Positions 44,697 to 53,727 of a stretch of DNA of 64,000 nt are shown piece by piece. The stretch lies in contig NZ_CP102279.1 of NCBI RefSeq assembly GCF_025150245.1, positions 1,733,423 through 1,797,422 of the forward strand, in the 5' to 3' direction. The translations under genes were made by a program, and so were the position numbers. How positions within the stretch are numbered: position 1 is the stretch's first letter; every line of letters begins with the position of its first letter. Under the pieces are notes generated by a model. That model ran no database searches, had not been told where the DNA came from, and saw only the letters and a program-made list of their open reading frames with translations. The DNA comes from Dorea formicigenerans (lineage in GTDB: Bacteria; Bacillota; Clostridia; Lachnospirales; Lachnospiraceae).

Positions 44697-45617
44697 TTAC
44701 TCTTTCTCACTGAACCAGGAAATATTCGTTCCGTCACTCGTTGCAATAATTGTTCCAAGCAGATCTGTGCGGTAAACCTGCACATCATCGTTATTCAGGC
44801 GCTCCAGCGTCTCCTGATGCGGATGTCCATAAGAATTATCCACGCCACAGCTGATAACAGCCCATGTTGGGTTCGTTGCTTTTAAAAACACTTCACTTGT
44901 AGAAGTTCTGCTTCCGTGGTGTCCGCATTTTAACACATCACATTCCAACGCACTTCCAAATCTCTTCACCATTGCGCTCTCAGATTTCTCACTGGCATCT
45001 CCACACATGACAAAAGAATTCTCTCCATGCACCAGTTTAATTCCTACTGAAGCATCATTGGTATCATCTGAACTGACCAGATCCGTTTCCGGACAAAGCA
45101 CAGTAAATGTCGCATCTCCAAATCCGAACTCTTCGCCGACTTTTGGATGCTCTACCGGAACATTTTCTTTCTCAATATCATCCATAACCTCTTCATAAGT
45201 CATTGTATCATTCGCCACATCCGGCATAATAACCTGTTCTACCTCAATCTTCTCCAAAACATCATCGCCGCCACCTATATGATCGGCATCCGGGTGTGTC
45301 AGGATCAGATAGTCAAGCTTGTCTATGCCCTGTTGATTCAGATAATCCACCACATCTTTTCCTTCATGGTTATTCCCAGCATCAATCATTGCATTATGAC
45401 CTTCTGTCTGAATAATTGTACAGTCACCCTGTCCTACATTAAGATAGGTCACTTTCATCTGACCGGTCGCAACCGTATCTGCAATGTTTTGTGCAGGCTC
45501 ACCAGACATTCGTTCCATCAAATTCCCACGCTCCGCAAATCCGCCAATCAATGCAAGAATCAGCATGATTGCCGCAGGAATTCCTTTTAGATTCTTATTC
45601 TTTTTTCTTCTAGCCAT
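44697..45617 (-). CDS. Exported MBL-fold hydrolase (ComEC C-terminal domain-like)
   Basis: A 306-residue metallo-beta-lactamase fold protein. A basic lead and one hydrophobic helix (about 13-28) act as a signal or anchor. The catalytic domain starts KVTYLNVGQGDCTIIQTEG and has the metal motif THPDADHIGG, then MCGDASEKSE, KCGHHGSRTSTS and SYGHPHQETLERL. This pattern matches the hydrolase domain of ComEC/Rec2 and its stand-alone relatives, which are probably extracytoplasmic nucleases or phosphodiesterases. No DNA-uptake genes lie nearby. Confidence 0.87.
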   Translation of the reverse strand: MARRKKNKNLKGIPAAIMLILALIGGFAERGNLMERMSGEPAQNIADTVATGQMKVTYLNVGQGDCTIIQTEGHNAMIDAGNNHEGKDVVDYLNQQGIDKLDYLILTHPDADHIGGGDDVLEKIEVEQVIMPDVANDTMTYEEVMDDIEKENVPVEHPKVGEEFGFGDATFTVLCPETDLVSSDDTNDASVGIKLVHGENSFVMCGDASEKSESAMVKRFGSALECDVLKCGHHGSRTSTSEVFLKATNPTWAVISCGVDNSYGHPHQETLERLNNDDVQVYRTDLLGTIIATSDGTNISWFSEKE

Positions 45618-45691
45618 ACTTACTTTCGCTCCCCTTATGTAATTTTCGCTCCCCTTTCATTCAGGCCTTGAAATCCATTTTTCGCTTCAAA

Positions 45692-46351
45692 TTATTGTTC
45701 TTTTTCTCCTGACACCGGATCAGCCATCAGTTTCTTGTAATACGCTTTTGTCTGATACAATGCTCCAACCGGATTGTGTGCAAGCACGCGGTCTTTTGTC
45801 ACCAGCGTTGTCGTCAGTGTGTGTGTATATTTATAAAACAAACTATCATGTCCGACGCATAATCCAACTACAACATTAAAATCTGTCCCGGCTTTCTCCA
45901 AAAGCTTTGCCTGCATAATCGGATTACACAGCGCATTTCCTACTTGCGTTGTATACTCTTTTCTTACTCCTATATCCGTCTTATTAAATGCTCCAGCCTT
46001 ACAAAGTGCTGCATATGGTTCAAAACCGTTCTTTCTCAAAATCTGAGCAAATATACGACTTTCTTCAATCAATCCAATACATGTTGCAATTCCAATCTTA
46101 TGAAAGCCCATCCGCTTTGAAAATTCAATGATTTCCTCTACTCTCGTATAACGGCAATAAAATTCAGCTTCAATCTCTGCTGAAATCACAGAAACTTTAT
46201 TGTTCTCTTCATCTTCAAGATATAGTTTTTTAATCTCCTCCAGCTCTTTTACATCAAAATTTGTAGTCAGACAGAACTCCGGATATTCCTTATCTCTCTT
46301 GGCACAGTTCAATACGCCACAGTTAACACATGATTTTTCAAATTCTCCCAT
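45692..46351 (-). CDS. DUF1847 domain-containing protein
   Basis: A 219-residue protein with an N-terminal Cys cluster (CVNCGVLNC, then FC at about residue 27), suggesting a metal or Fe-S site. A conserved core follows: RVEEIIEFSKRMGFHKIGIATCIGL, CKAGAFNK and VVGLCVGHDSLFYKY. It corresponds to the DUF1847 family of anaerobes. Its function is not established. It has a convincing start behind AAGGAGAATGTAC. It stands alone after the chromate transporter genes. Confidence 0.88.
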   Translation of the reverse strand: MGEFEKSCVNCGVLNCAKRDKEYPEFCLTTNFDVKELEEIKKLYLEDEENNKVSVISAEIEAEFYCRYTRVEEIIEFSKRMGFHKIGIATCIGLIEESRIFAQILRKNGFEPYAALCKAGAFNKTDIGVRKEYTTQVGNALCNPIMQAKLLEKAGTDFNVVVGLCVGHDSLFYKYTHTLTTTLVTKDRVLAHNPVGALYQTKAYYKKLMADPVSGEKEQ

Positions 46352-46420
46352 TGTACATTCTCCTTCCAGCTGATATATTTGCTTATATTTAGTATTGTTT
46401 ATTTGGGTATAAATATTATC

Positions 46421-46984
46421 CTACAAACGTTGAGCACAACTCACGCCAACTTTCATCATCCCTGCCAGCAACATCACCCACACAGGATTCATTTTCACTT
46501 TCTGTATCAAAAAAATACAGATTATAAATATTGTAACCAGACCCCAATTAGTTCCTGCAAAAGTAATCATATCATTTCCCCAAAATGCCGTAATGAGAAT
46601 TGATATTCCTGCCGATGCTATCAATGCAACAACCGCTGGGCGCAAAGAGCCTAACACCCCCTGAAATAACTCCATATTCCGCCATTTTAGATAAATCTTT
46701 GCAATTACCGTTACAATAATACAAGACGGCAATATGTACCCGGCTGTTGCACAGAGCGCTCCTGGTATACCTGCAATCTTTTCACCTACAAATGTTGCTG
46801 AATTCACGGCTATTGGTCCCGGTGTCATCTGAGATATGGTAATCAGATCTGTAAATTCTGACATACTAAGCCAGCTATGCGTTTTTACGACCTGCCCCTG
46901 AATCAGAGGAAGTGCTGCATATCCACCTCCGAAACTGAACATGCCAACTTGAAGGAAACTTAAGAACAACTGCAAATAGATCAT
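46421..46984 (-). CDS. Chromate transporter subunit (CHR family), second half
   Basis: About 187 residues, with five or six helices. The start ATG at 46984 follows GGAGAAAAGAAGC. The frame is open 30 codons further upstream but overlaps the preceding gene. The CHR motif is FLQVGMFSFGGGYAALPLI and QMTPGPIAVNSATFVG. It overlaps its partner by 4 bp (ATGA), so the two half-size proteins probably form one heterodimer. CHR proteins move chromate in some bacteria. The natural substrate in gut Clostridia is not known. Confidence 0.92.
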   Translation of the reverse strand: MIYLQLFLSFLQVGMFSFGGGYAALPLIQGQVVKTHSWLSMSEFTDLITISQMTPGPIAVNSATFVGEKIAGIPGALCATAGYILPSCIIVTVIAKIYLKWRNMELFQGVLGSLRPAVVALIASAGISILITAFWGNDMITFAGTNWGLVTIFIICIFLIQKVKMNPVWVMLLAGMMKVGVSCAQRL

Positions 46985-47559
46985 GCTTCTTTTCTCCTTT
47001 TTAAAAGAGTCCTTACCACACCAAATATAATACATGTCAGAATAATATATATTACATTTACATTCATGAAACATGCCGCAACAAATGCTCCAGCCATTAT
47101 CAGAAGTGACATTTTGTCACCGCCTTTTGCAATACCATTTCCCATTTCGTAAGTCACACAGGCAATGACTGCAGCCACACCTGCCTGCATGCCTTCCAGC
47201 ATCTGACTGATCAACCAGTTATCACGAAATGCCTGATAACACATTGCAAGAATTGTGATAATCACGAATGGCGGAATAATTGCTCCTATAACCGCTACAA
47301 ATGCTCCTATAAGCCCCGCCAGTTTATATCCCACCACAATCGCTCCATTAACTGCGATTGCTCCCGGTGCCGATTGTGCAATTGCCACAAGATCTAACAT
47401 CTCATCATTTTCAATCCAGTGATATTCGTCCACGAATTTTTTCTTTAACAGGGAAACAATCACATATCCTCCACCGAAAGTAAATGCGCTCAGATATAAA
47501 GTTGAAATAAATAAATGGAATAACACCTTTTTCTTATCTTCCACTATTTTCCCTTTCAT
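46981..47559 (-). CDS. Chromate transporter subunit (CHR family), first half
   Basis: A 192-residue partner of the next gene. The motif STLYLSAFTFGGGYVIVSLL and AQSAPGAIAVNGAIVVG is the counterpart of the second half. The N-terminal lead is basic, followed by five or six helices. Opposite membrane orientation of the two halves is usual for such pairs. It lies 18 bp after the aldo/keto reductase in the other direction of reading (the reductase is downstream in coordinates but upstream in transcription). Confidence 0.91.
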   Translation of the reverse strand: MKGKIVEDKKKVLFHLFISTLYLSAFTFGGGYVIVSLLKKKFVDEYHWIENDEMLDLVAIAQSAPGAIAVNGAIVVGYKLAGLIGAFVAVIGAIIPPFVIITILAMCYQAFRDNWLISQMLEGMQAGVAAVIACVTYEMGNGIAKGGDKMSLLIMAGAFVAACFMNVNVIYIILTCIIFGVVRTLLKRRKEA

Positions 47560-47577
47560 AAATCAGTTATCCGACTG

Positions 47578-48513
47578 TTATAATATTCTTACAGACTCCA
47601 GTCTTCGAATCTCATTATCCGTCAGTTCCCATTGAAGATTTCTGCAGTTTTCTTCTACTCTGGCACGGCTCTGCGCCCCAATGATGCAACTGGATACAAA
47701 TCTCTTCTGAATCACCCATTTCTCTGCGATCTGAGCCAAGGAAACATTTCTCTCTTCTGCAATCTGATCCATGATTGTTAACAGTTCCATTGCTTTTGAA
47801 AACAATGGTTCTTTAAAATATGGGTAAAATCGATTTCTGCTGTCAGTCTGCTCAAAGGTTCTAAGTTTTCGGTAATTTCCAGTCAGAATTCCGCCACCTA
47901 AAGTTCCATAAGTCATAATTCCAAGCCCTTGTTCATAAGCCCAGCGAATCAACTTCTCGTCTTTTCGGTCTGCCAGTGAATACTGTGGCTGAAAAGCTTC
48001 GATTTTGCAATATTTCTGGGCCTCTTCAATCTGTTCTTTTGAAAAATTAGAAACTCCTGCATGCAGAATTTTTCCTTCTTTTTTCAACGCACTCACCGCA
48101 TCTATTGTCTCTTCCAGTTCAACATCCGGATCCGGCCAGTGTACCAGATAAATATCAATATAGTCTGTCTTTAGATTTTTCAGCGACTCGTCGCACTGCT
48201 TTAAAATACTCTCTTTTGAACCACAGCGAAGATATTTTCCATCTACGAACTTATTTCCACATTTTGTAGAAATGACCACCTCTCTGCGCTTTTTGAGCTT
48301 ACTCAAAGTTTCACCAACATAACATTCTGCTTTTCCTGCATTGTAAGCCGGTGCTGTATCTATAAAATTAATGCCACACTCCAACGCTGCCTTAATTGCG
48401 TCCATTCGTGACTCATCCGAATAACTGTCCCAACCGGCACCTCCGATACCCCATGTTCCAAGACACAGCTTCGAAACCCTCAAGCCTGTTTTTCCAAACT
48501 CCTGATACTGCAT
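47578..48513 (-). CDS. Aldo/keto reductase
   Basis: A 311-residue NADPH-dependent oxidoreductase of the AKR superfamily. The start is the ATG at 48513, reading MQYQEFGKTGLRVSKL. A GTG three codons earlier is too close to AGGA. Catalytic residues fit the usual tetrad: Asp in INFIDTAPAYN, Tyr in the following helix, Lys in EVVISTKCG, His in YLVHWPDPD. The C-terminal half ends EENCRNLQWELTDNE. It is the first gene in transcription of the set leading into the CHR transporter pair, which may be co-transcribed. Substrate unknown. Confidence 0.92.
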   Translation of the reverse strand: MQYQEFGKTGLRVSKLCLGTWGIGGAGWDSYSDESRMDAIKAALECGINFIDTAPAYNAGKAECYVGETLSKLKKRREVVISTKCGNKFVDGKYLRCGSKESILKQCDESLKNLKTDYIDIYLVHWPDPDVELEETIDAVSALKKEGKILHAGVSNFSKEQIEEAQKYCKIEAFQPQYSLADRKDEKLIRWAYEQGLGIMTYGTLGGGILTGNYRKLRTFEQTDSRNRFYPYFKEPLFSKAMELLTIMDQIAEERNVSLAQIAEKWVIQKRFVSSCIIGAQSRARVEENCRNLQWELTDNEIRRLESVRIL

Positions 48514-48604
48514 ATCTGTCACATTCCTTTCTGTCTGCTACGTTATCATTCATCATCTGTTTTGTTACGGCCTTTTATTATTCTACCAAATTACTTTCCA
48601 TACG

Positions 48605-48634
48605 TCAAAACCGTCAGGAAACATATCCTGACGG
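48605..48634. terminator. Terminator after the dehydrogenase remnant
   Basis: CCGTCAGGA/TCCTGACGG, a perfect 9-bp stem, with TTTTGACG following on the minus strand and T-rich sequence on the plus side. Confidence 0.8.
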
Positions 48635-48643
48635 TCATACTTT

Positions 48644-49360
48644 TTACTTCGTGTATTTATAAAATCCTTCTCCTGTGCAGACGCCTTTCTTGCCTGCATC
48701 GATTTTTTCTTTCAAGCGTTTTGCAATCTTTCCCGGTGTTGTCTCCGGATCTTTTGCAGCCGGATCCATACAAACGATATTGTATGCAGTCTCCAGTCCC
48801 ACAATATCAAGAATACGGAATGGGCCAAGTGGAGCTCCAGTAGCAAGACTCCATGTCAGATCAATTGTCTCCGGATCAGCCACATCATTTGCATAAAGTG
48901 CTTCTCCTGCATTCAAAAACGGAACTAACAGAGAGTTCAGAATATATCCCGGCTGTTCTTTATGTAATTTCAATGGAATCATACCAATCTGTCCGGCAAA
49001 CTCTACAACCTCATCGTAATATTTTCCTTCTGTACCGGCATGTCCCATAATCTCAGCCGTGTTATTTTTCCAGATTTCATTTGCAAAATGCAGTGCAAGA
49101 TATTTTTCCGGTCTTCCTGTGTACTGAGCAAATGTACTCGGCACCATAGTTGATGAATTTGTCACAATAACTGTCTTTTCCGGAAGAAGCGGCGCCATCT
49201 GCTGATAGAATGCAATCTTTGCTTTCGGATCTTCTGATAAAGATTCAATCACAAGGTCTGCATCTGCCATTGCTTTCGCCATATCAAGTTCATATATAAG
49301 ACTTTCAAATGCCTGGTCAGCCTGCGCTTTTAATTCCTCTACTTTTGTATTAAAGTTCAC
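48644..49360 (-). pseudogene. 3-hydroxyacyl-CoA dehydrogenase lacking its N-terminal NAD-binding part
   Basis: 238 residues corresponding to residues about 60-300 of 3-hydroxybutyryl-CoA dehydrogenases. Present are ADADLVIESLSEDPKAKI, VTNSSTMVPSTFA, LALHFANEIWKNNTAEIMG, QPGYILNSLLVPFLN and TGAPLGPFRILDIVGL. The first 50-60 residues with the GxGxxG Rossmann motif are absent. The only start is a GTG with no ribosome binding site. The 83 bp upstream are a terminator hairpin and the end of the GGGtGRT gene, so the missing part is not shifted. I read it as a 5'-truncated gene, otherwise in good condition. Confidence 0.75.
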
Positions 49361-49375
49361 ACTTATAAACGTAAA

Positions 49376-49405
49376 GAGAAGCCTAGCATACGCTAAGCTC
49401 CTCTC
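49376..49405 (-). terminator. Terminator after the GGGtGRT gene
   Basis: GAGAGGAGCTTAGC pairs with GCTAGGCTTCTC around a short loop, followed on the minus strand by TTTACG. It lies about 40 bp past the stop. Confidence 0.6.
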
Positions 49406-49443
49406 ATTATTCCATTATTATTTCTTGCTTTTCTGGCGGTTTC

Positions 49444-50454
49444 TTAGAATTTACCTGCCTTTGCTGCTTCCTCAACAGAAACTGCTACTGCAACAGTCAT
49501 ACCAACCATCGGGTTGTTACCTGCTCCGATAAGTCCCATCATCTCTACGTGAGCCGGTACAGAAGATGATCCTGCAAACTGTGCATCTGAGTGCATACGT
49601 CCAAGTGTATCTGTCATACCATAAGATGCTGGACCTGCAGCCATGTTATCTGGATGAAGTGTACGTCCTGTACCACCACCAGATGCTACTGAGAAGTATT
49701 TTTTACCTTTCTCAACACACTCTTTTTTGTACGTTCCTGCTACTGGATGCTGGAAACGTGTCGGGTTTGTAGAGTTACCTGTGATAGATACATCTACACC
49801 CTCTTTCCACATGATTGCAACACCTTCACGTACATCATTTGCTCCATAGCAGTTTACTTTGGAACGAAGTCCGTCAGAATAAGAGATTCTCTGAACCTCT
49901 TTCAGCTCTCCTGTATAGTAGTCATATTCTGTCTGAACATATGTAAATCCATTGATACGGGAGATAATCTTAGCTGCGTCTTTTCCAAGTCCGTTCAAGA
50001 TAACACGAAGTGGTTTTTTACGAACTTTGTTTGCTTTTTCAGCGATACCGATCGCACCCTCTGCTGCTGCAAATGACTCATGTCCTGCAAGGAAACAGAA
50101 GCAGTCTGTATCCTCTTCCAGAAGCATCTTTCCAAGGTTACCATGTCCAAGACCAACTTTTCTCTGATCTGCTACAGATCCTGGAATACAGAAAGACTGA
50201 AGTCCTTCACCGATTGCTGCTGCTGCTTCTGCTGCTGTCTTACAGCCTTTTTTAATTGCAATTGCAGCACCTACTGTGTAAGCCCAGCATGCGTTCTCAA
50301 AACAGATTGGCTGAATGCTCTTAATCTGATTGTATACATCAAGTCCGGCATCTTTTGTAATCTTCTGTGCTTCCTCGATTGAAGCGATTCCATATCCTGC
50401 CAGCACTTCATTGATTTTATCAATTCTTCTTTCATATGATTCAAATAAAGCCAT
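49444..50454 (-). CDS. GGGtGRT protein (unknown function)
   Basis: A 336-residue soluble protein named for its conserved glycine-rich signature, seen here as ASGGGTGRTLHPDN (about 270-283). Other features are an N-terminal helical segment, HGNLGKMLLEEDTDCFCFLAGHESFA and the C-terminal MGLIGAGNNPMVGMTVAVAVS. The ATG follows AGTAGGAGGACTTTTTAAA. It lies 14 bp after the IscU-like scaffold gene and is almost certainly co-transcribed with it. That pairing recurs in anaerobes, to my knowledge, and suggests a function with Fe-S clusters or a Fe-S enzyme. No catalytic site is known to me. Confidence 0.9.
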   Translation of the reverse strand: MALFESYERRIDKINEVLAGYGIASIEEAQKITKDAGLDVYNQIKSIQPICFENACWAYTVGAAIAIKKGCKTAAEAAAAIGEGLQSFCIPGSVADQRKVGLGHGNLGKMLLEEDTDCFCFLAGHESFAAAEGAIGIAEKANKVRKKPLRVILNGLGKDAAKIISRINGFTYVQTEYDYYTGELKEVQRISYSDGLRSKVNCYGANDVREGVAIMWKEGVDVSITGNSTNPTRFQHPVAGTYKKECVEKGKKYFSVASGGGTGRTLHPDNMAAGPASYGMTDTLGRMHSDAQFAGSSSVPAHVEMMGLIGAGNNPMVGMTVAVAVSVEEAAKAGKF

Positions 50455-50468
50455 TTTAAAAAGTCCTC

Positions 50469-51161
50469 CTACTCTTTTCTTGGGTCAATAATCTTTGCTG
50501 CGTCTTCAACACGACCATACTGTCCTTTTGCCTTTTCCCATGCATCATTCGGTGTATCGCCTTTTTTGATGAAGTCTGTAAGTTTTCCAAGATTTACGAA
50601 CTGGTATCCGATGATCTCGCCTGCTTCATCGAGTGCGATACCTGTTACATAACCCTCTGCCATCTCAAGATAACGAGGTCCTTTTGCTAATGTTCCGTAC
50701 ATTGTTCCTACCTGAGAGCGGAGTCCTTTTCCAAGGTCCTCAAGTCCTGCTCCGATAGCAAGTCCGTCTTCAGAAAATGCGCTCTGAGTTCTTCCGTATA
50801 CAATCTGTAAGAATAACTCACGCATTGCTGTATTGATTGCATCACAGACAAGGTCTGTATTCAATGCCTCTAAAATAGTTTTTCCTGGAAGGATTTCTGA
50901 AGCCATAGCAGCTGAATGTGTCATTCCGGAGCAGCCGATTGTCTCAACCAATGCCTCCTGGATAATTCCATCTTTCACATTCAGTGTCAGCTTACAAGCA
51001 CCCTGCTGAGGAGCACACCAGCCAATGCCGTGTGTAAAACCGGAAATATCTTTGATCTCCTTAGCCTGAACCCATTTTGCCTCTTCCGGAATCGGAGCTG
51101 GTCCGTGATTAGCGCCCTGCGCTACCGGACACATCATTTCTACTTCTTGTGAATAAATCAT
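50469..51161 (-). CDS. Iron-sulfur cluster assembly scaffold-like protein (IscU/NifU type)
   Basis: A 230-residue protein. The central domain has IscU-like cysteines: GWCAPQQGAC (about 48-57) and IGCSGMTHSAAMAS (about 76-89), followed by EALNTDLVCDAIN. A C-terminal extension of about 100 residues (IVYGRTQSAFSEDGLAIGAG, GYQFVNLGKLTDF) is not in classical IscU, so it is a variant scaffold. It is the first gene of a pair with the GGGtGRT protein. A Rex-like operator overlaps its promoter region, suggesting redox control. No nifS/iscS adjoins. Confidence 0.85.
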   Translation of the reverse strand: MIYSQEVEMMCPVAQGANHGPAPIPEEAKWVQAKEIKDISGFTHGIGWCAPQQGACKLTLNVKDGIIQEALVETIGCSGMTHSAAMASEILPGKTILEALNTDLVCDAINTAMRELFLQIVYGRTQSAFSEDGLAIGAGLEDLGKGLRSQVGTMYGTLAKGPRYLEMAEGYVTGIALDEAGEIIGYQFVNLGKLTDFIKKGDTPNDAWEKAKGQYGRVEDAAKIIDPRKE

Positions 51162-51202
51162 TTTAAAACTCCTTTCAACTATGTGTGTTTTATAAATAGT
51201 GT

Positions 51203-51220
51203 TTGTTATAAGTTTAACAC
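51203..51220. promoter_or_regulatory. Rex-like operator upstream of the scaffold gene
   Basis: TTGTTATAAGTTTAACAC matches the Firmicute Rex consensus TTGTTAA-N4-TTAACAA at 12 of 14 fixed positions. It overlaps a weak promoter (TTAAAC, 17 bp, TATAAA on the minus strand), as expected for a repressor site. Confidence 0.5.
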
Positions 51221-51316
51221 CATATCCTTTTTTATTCTCTCATAAATAACATTTTTCGTCAATTGGCACTACGCTACATTTTTAAATTGTTTGGACCGCT
51301 TTTTATAGTCATTCTA

Positions 51317-51778
51317 CTAAAGAATTTCCATTGCCATAGGCACATAACATTTTCCATGTATCATCTGCATCTCATCGATTGGTTTCATGCCCATGTGGAT
51401 ATATTTTTTCACCGCCTCCGGAGCAGCATCAACGGTCATAATAGTCTTATGCAGTTCTTCCTTACAATACCTTTTCGCATAGTCAAAAAGTAACCTTCCA
51501 GCACCTTTTCCCTGGCAGGATCTGCGCACATAATAATTGCAAATGTGTCCCCGCCTCTGAAGGGATATGGTTCCTTCCAGTTCTTCTTGTTCAAATACAC
51601 CGAACATCAGAAGTTCTCCGCTATCACAGAGCTGGTCGATATTCTCCTGCTTTAAATATTCGCGGAATGTATCAATTCCTTCCTGCTCATACACCTCGGC
51701 CACATCCATGCAAAAAACGCTCCAGATAATATCCAGAGCGTATTTCCTTTCCTGTTTTTCCAGTTCACGTACGATCAT
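51317..51778 (-). CDS. GNAT-family N-acetyltransferase
   Basis: A 153-residue acetyltransferase. The acetyl-CoA binding loop is RRSCQGKGAGRLLFDYAKR (about 91-109), the conserved Q/R-x-x-G-x-G/A. N- and C-terminal strands have the GNAT layout. The stop of pgsA and the start here overlap in TAATG, so translation is coupled. The substrate cannot be told. It is the end of a five- or six-gene run starting at yicC. No terminator stronger than short hairpins follows. Confidence 0.85.
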   Translation of the reverse strand: MIVRELEKQERKYALDIIWSVFCMDVAEVYEQEGIDTFREYLKQENIDQLCDSGELLMFGVFEQEELEGTISLQRRGHICNYYVRRSCQGKGAGRLLFDYAKRYCKEELHKTIMTVDAAPEAVKKYIHMGMKPIDEMQMIHGKCYVPMAMEIL

Positions 51779-52320
51779 TACATACCTCCCTGTGTCAGCA
51801 CCTGCACATTCTTTGCAATATAGTCAATCAGTGATACAACTGTCAGGATCAGTGAAAGCCAGATCAGAACTGTGCCAACGATATCGAACACACCTCCAAG
51901 ATCTGCAATCAATACAATGATCATAAACATCTGGGATACTGTCTTAAATTTACCCCAGTAACTTGCTGCGATGACAATTCCATTATCTGCAGCCACAAGG
52001 CGGAATCCGCTAATAATAAACTCACGGGCAATGATGATGATGACGAACCATGCCTGTAATTTTCCTAACGGAATCATACAGATCATAGCAGAACACACAA
52101 GCAGCTTATCTGCTAAAGGATCCATGAACTTTCCAAAGTTTGTCACAAGATTTCTTGCACGGGCGATCTTACCATCCAGCATATCTGTCAGACTGGCAAC
52201 ACAGAACAAAACTAACGCGATCCATTTATTTGCCGGTCCTCCCACATCAGTCAACATAAAAAATACAAAAAACGGAACCATGATAACTCTTAATACTGTC
52301 AGTTTATTTGGTAAATTCAT
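51778..52320 (-). CDS. pgsA: CDP-diacylglycerol-glycerol-3-phosphate 3-phosphatidyltransferase
   Basis: Makes phosphatidylglycerol phosphate, the first committed step to phosphatidylglycerol. 180 residues with about five or six membrane helices. The CDP-alcohol phosphotransferase signature D-x2-D-G-x2-A-R-x8-G-x3-D-x3-D is complete: TDMLDGKIARARN (46-56), then GKFMDPLADK with Asp67 and Asp71. The start overlaps the rimO stop in TAATG. rimO-pgsA is a common clostridial order. Confidence 0.95.
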   Translation of the reverse strand: MNLPNKLTVLRVIMVPFFVFFMLTDVGGPANKWIALVLFCVASLTDMLDGKIARARNLVTNFGKFMDPLADKLLVCSAMICMIPLGKLQAWFVIIIIAREFIISGFRLVAADNGIVIAASYWGKFKTVSQMFMIIVLIADLGGVFDIVGTVLIWLSLILTVVSLIDYIAKNVQVLTQGGM

Positions 52321-53642
52321 TATATCAGCTCTCCTATCAAATCATATTCCAGTGCACCGGTCACGCGGACTCTTGCAAAATCTCCACTCATCAATTCTTC
52401 GTCTGTATTGATAAAAATCAAGCCATCCACATTCGGTGCATCTTTATAAGTTCTTCCTACATATGCATTTTCATCTGCAACTTTTCCTTCAATCATAACG
52501 AGAACTTCACGTCCGACCATATCTTCTGCCAGATCAAATGCGATTTCCTGCTGAAGTTCCATCAATTCTGCCTGGCGGTCTTCCTTGACTTCTTCCGGAA
52601 TCTGCTCTGTCATAGTTGCAGCTGGTGTATCTTCCTCCGGTGAGTAAGTAAAAACTCCAAGTCTGTCAAATTCCATCTCATCTACGAAATCCTTCAGCTC
52701 TTCATGCTGTTCTTGTGTCTCACCCGGAAATCCTGTGATCAATGTGGTACGAAGAGAAATATCCGGGATCTCTTTTCGAAGCTTTTCAATAATCTCTACA
52801 AGCTGAGCTTTTGAAGTTCTTCTTCCCATTCTTTTTAGCACTGCGTCACTTGCATGTTGAATCGGAAGATCCAGATAGTGACAGACTTTATTTTCTTCTT
52901 TAATCGTCTGAATCAGTTCATCGTAAATCTCCTCCGGATAACAATAAAGAATTCGGATCCACTGGATTCCGGATATTTTACAAAGCTCGCGGAGCAATTT
53001 ATGCAAAGATTTCTCTCCATATAAATCCTTTCCGTATACGGTCGTTTCCTGTGCAACAAGAATCAATTCTTTTACTCCCTGATCAGCCAGGTCTTTCGCT
53101 TCTGCCAGCAGCTTCTCCATCGGAACACTGCGGTAATTACCACGAAGTTTTGGGATGATACAGTAAGTACAATGCTTGTCGCAGCCTTCGGCAATTTTCA
53201 TGTATGCATAATGCCCGCCTGTTGTTACAAGTCTCTTTTCTTTTACATCTGGAAGTGCATCCACATCTTCCAGAACAACATGTCCATTTCCCGCAAGAGC
53301 CTCTTCCACCGCTTCTACGATATGATCATAAGAAGTAGTTCCAAGTACTGCATCAACTTCCGGTATCTCGTCAATAATCTCCTGCTGATAGCGCTGTGCC
53401 AGGCACCCGGTCACGATCAGAGCTTTCAGCTTCCCTTCTTTTTTGTACTCTGCCATCTCAAGAATGGTCTGAATACTTTCCTCCTTTGCATCATGAATAA
53501 AACAGCAGGTATTAACAACAATAATATCTGCGTCTTCTTCTGAATCTACGATCTGATATCCCTTTTTATCCAAAAGCCCAAGCATGACCTCTGAATCCAC
53601 CAGGTTCTTATCGCAGCCGAGGGATATAAATAAAATATTCAT
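52320..53642 (-). CDS. rimO: Ribosomal protein S12 methylthiotransferase RimO
   Basis: A radical SAM enzyme that methylthiolates Asp of S12. About 440 residues from the ATG at 53642, seven bases or so after AAGGAG. An upstream frame extension of 21 codons is not used. The N-terminal UPF0004 domain has SLGCDKNLVDSEVM, NTCCFIHDAKEES and VTGCLAQRY (cluster cysteines). The radical SAM triad is CDKHCTYCIIPKLRG. A TRAM domain ends the protein. FIHDAKEES and CDKHCTYCIIP are RimO- rather than MiaB-like. Confidence 0.96.
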   Translation of the reverse strand: MNILFISLGCDKNLVDSEVMLGLLDKKGYQIVDSEEDADIIVVNTCCFIHDAKEESIQTILEMAEYKKEGKLKALIVTGCLAQRYQQEIIDEIPEVDAVLGTTSYDHIVEAVEEALAGNGHVVLEDVDALPDVKEKRLVTTGGHYAYMKIAEGCDKHCTYCIIPKLRGNYRSVPMEKLLAEAKDLADQGVKELILVAQETTVYGKDLYGEKSLHKLLRELCKISGIQWIRILYCYPEEIYDELIQTIKEENKVCHYLDLPIQHASDAVLKRMGRRTSKAQLVEIIEKLRKEIPDISLRTTLITGFPGETQEQHEELKDFVDEMEFDRLGVFTYSPEEDTPAATMTEQIPEEVKEDRQAELMELQQEIAFDLAEDMVGREVLVMIEGKVADENAYVGRTYKDAPNVDGLIFINTDEELMSGDFARVRVTGALEYDLIGELI

Positions 53643-53667
53643 ATAGTTCTCCTTGTATGTCTTATTT

Positions 53668-53717
53668 AAAAAGCAGATACCAGACGGTATCTGCCTCAGG
53701 CACACGGCACACCGTGT
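53668..53717 (-). terminator. Terminator pair after rpoZ
   Basis: GCAGATACC/GGTATCTGC (53668-53694 region), a perfect 9-bp stem followed on the minus strand by TTTTTAAATAAG. A small ACACGG/CCGTGT hairpin (53702-53717) precedes it. It lies between rpoZ and rimO and may reduce readthrough. Confidence 0.75.
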
Positions 53718-53727
53718 AATAATCTCT

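Noticed and set aside
46755-46770. Second TGGTATACCTG half-site inside the chromate transporter gene
   Set aside because: Only one half-site, within coding sequence and without the second arm, so taken as chance.
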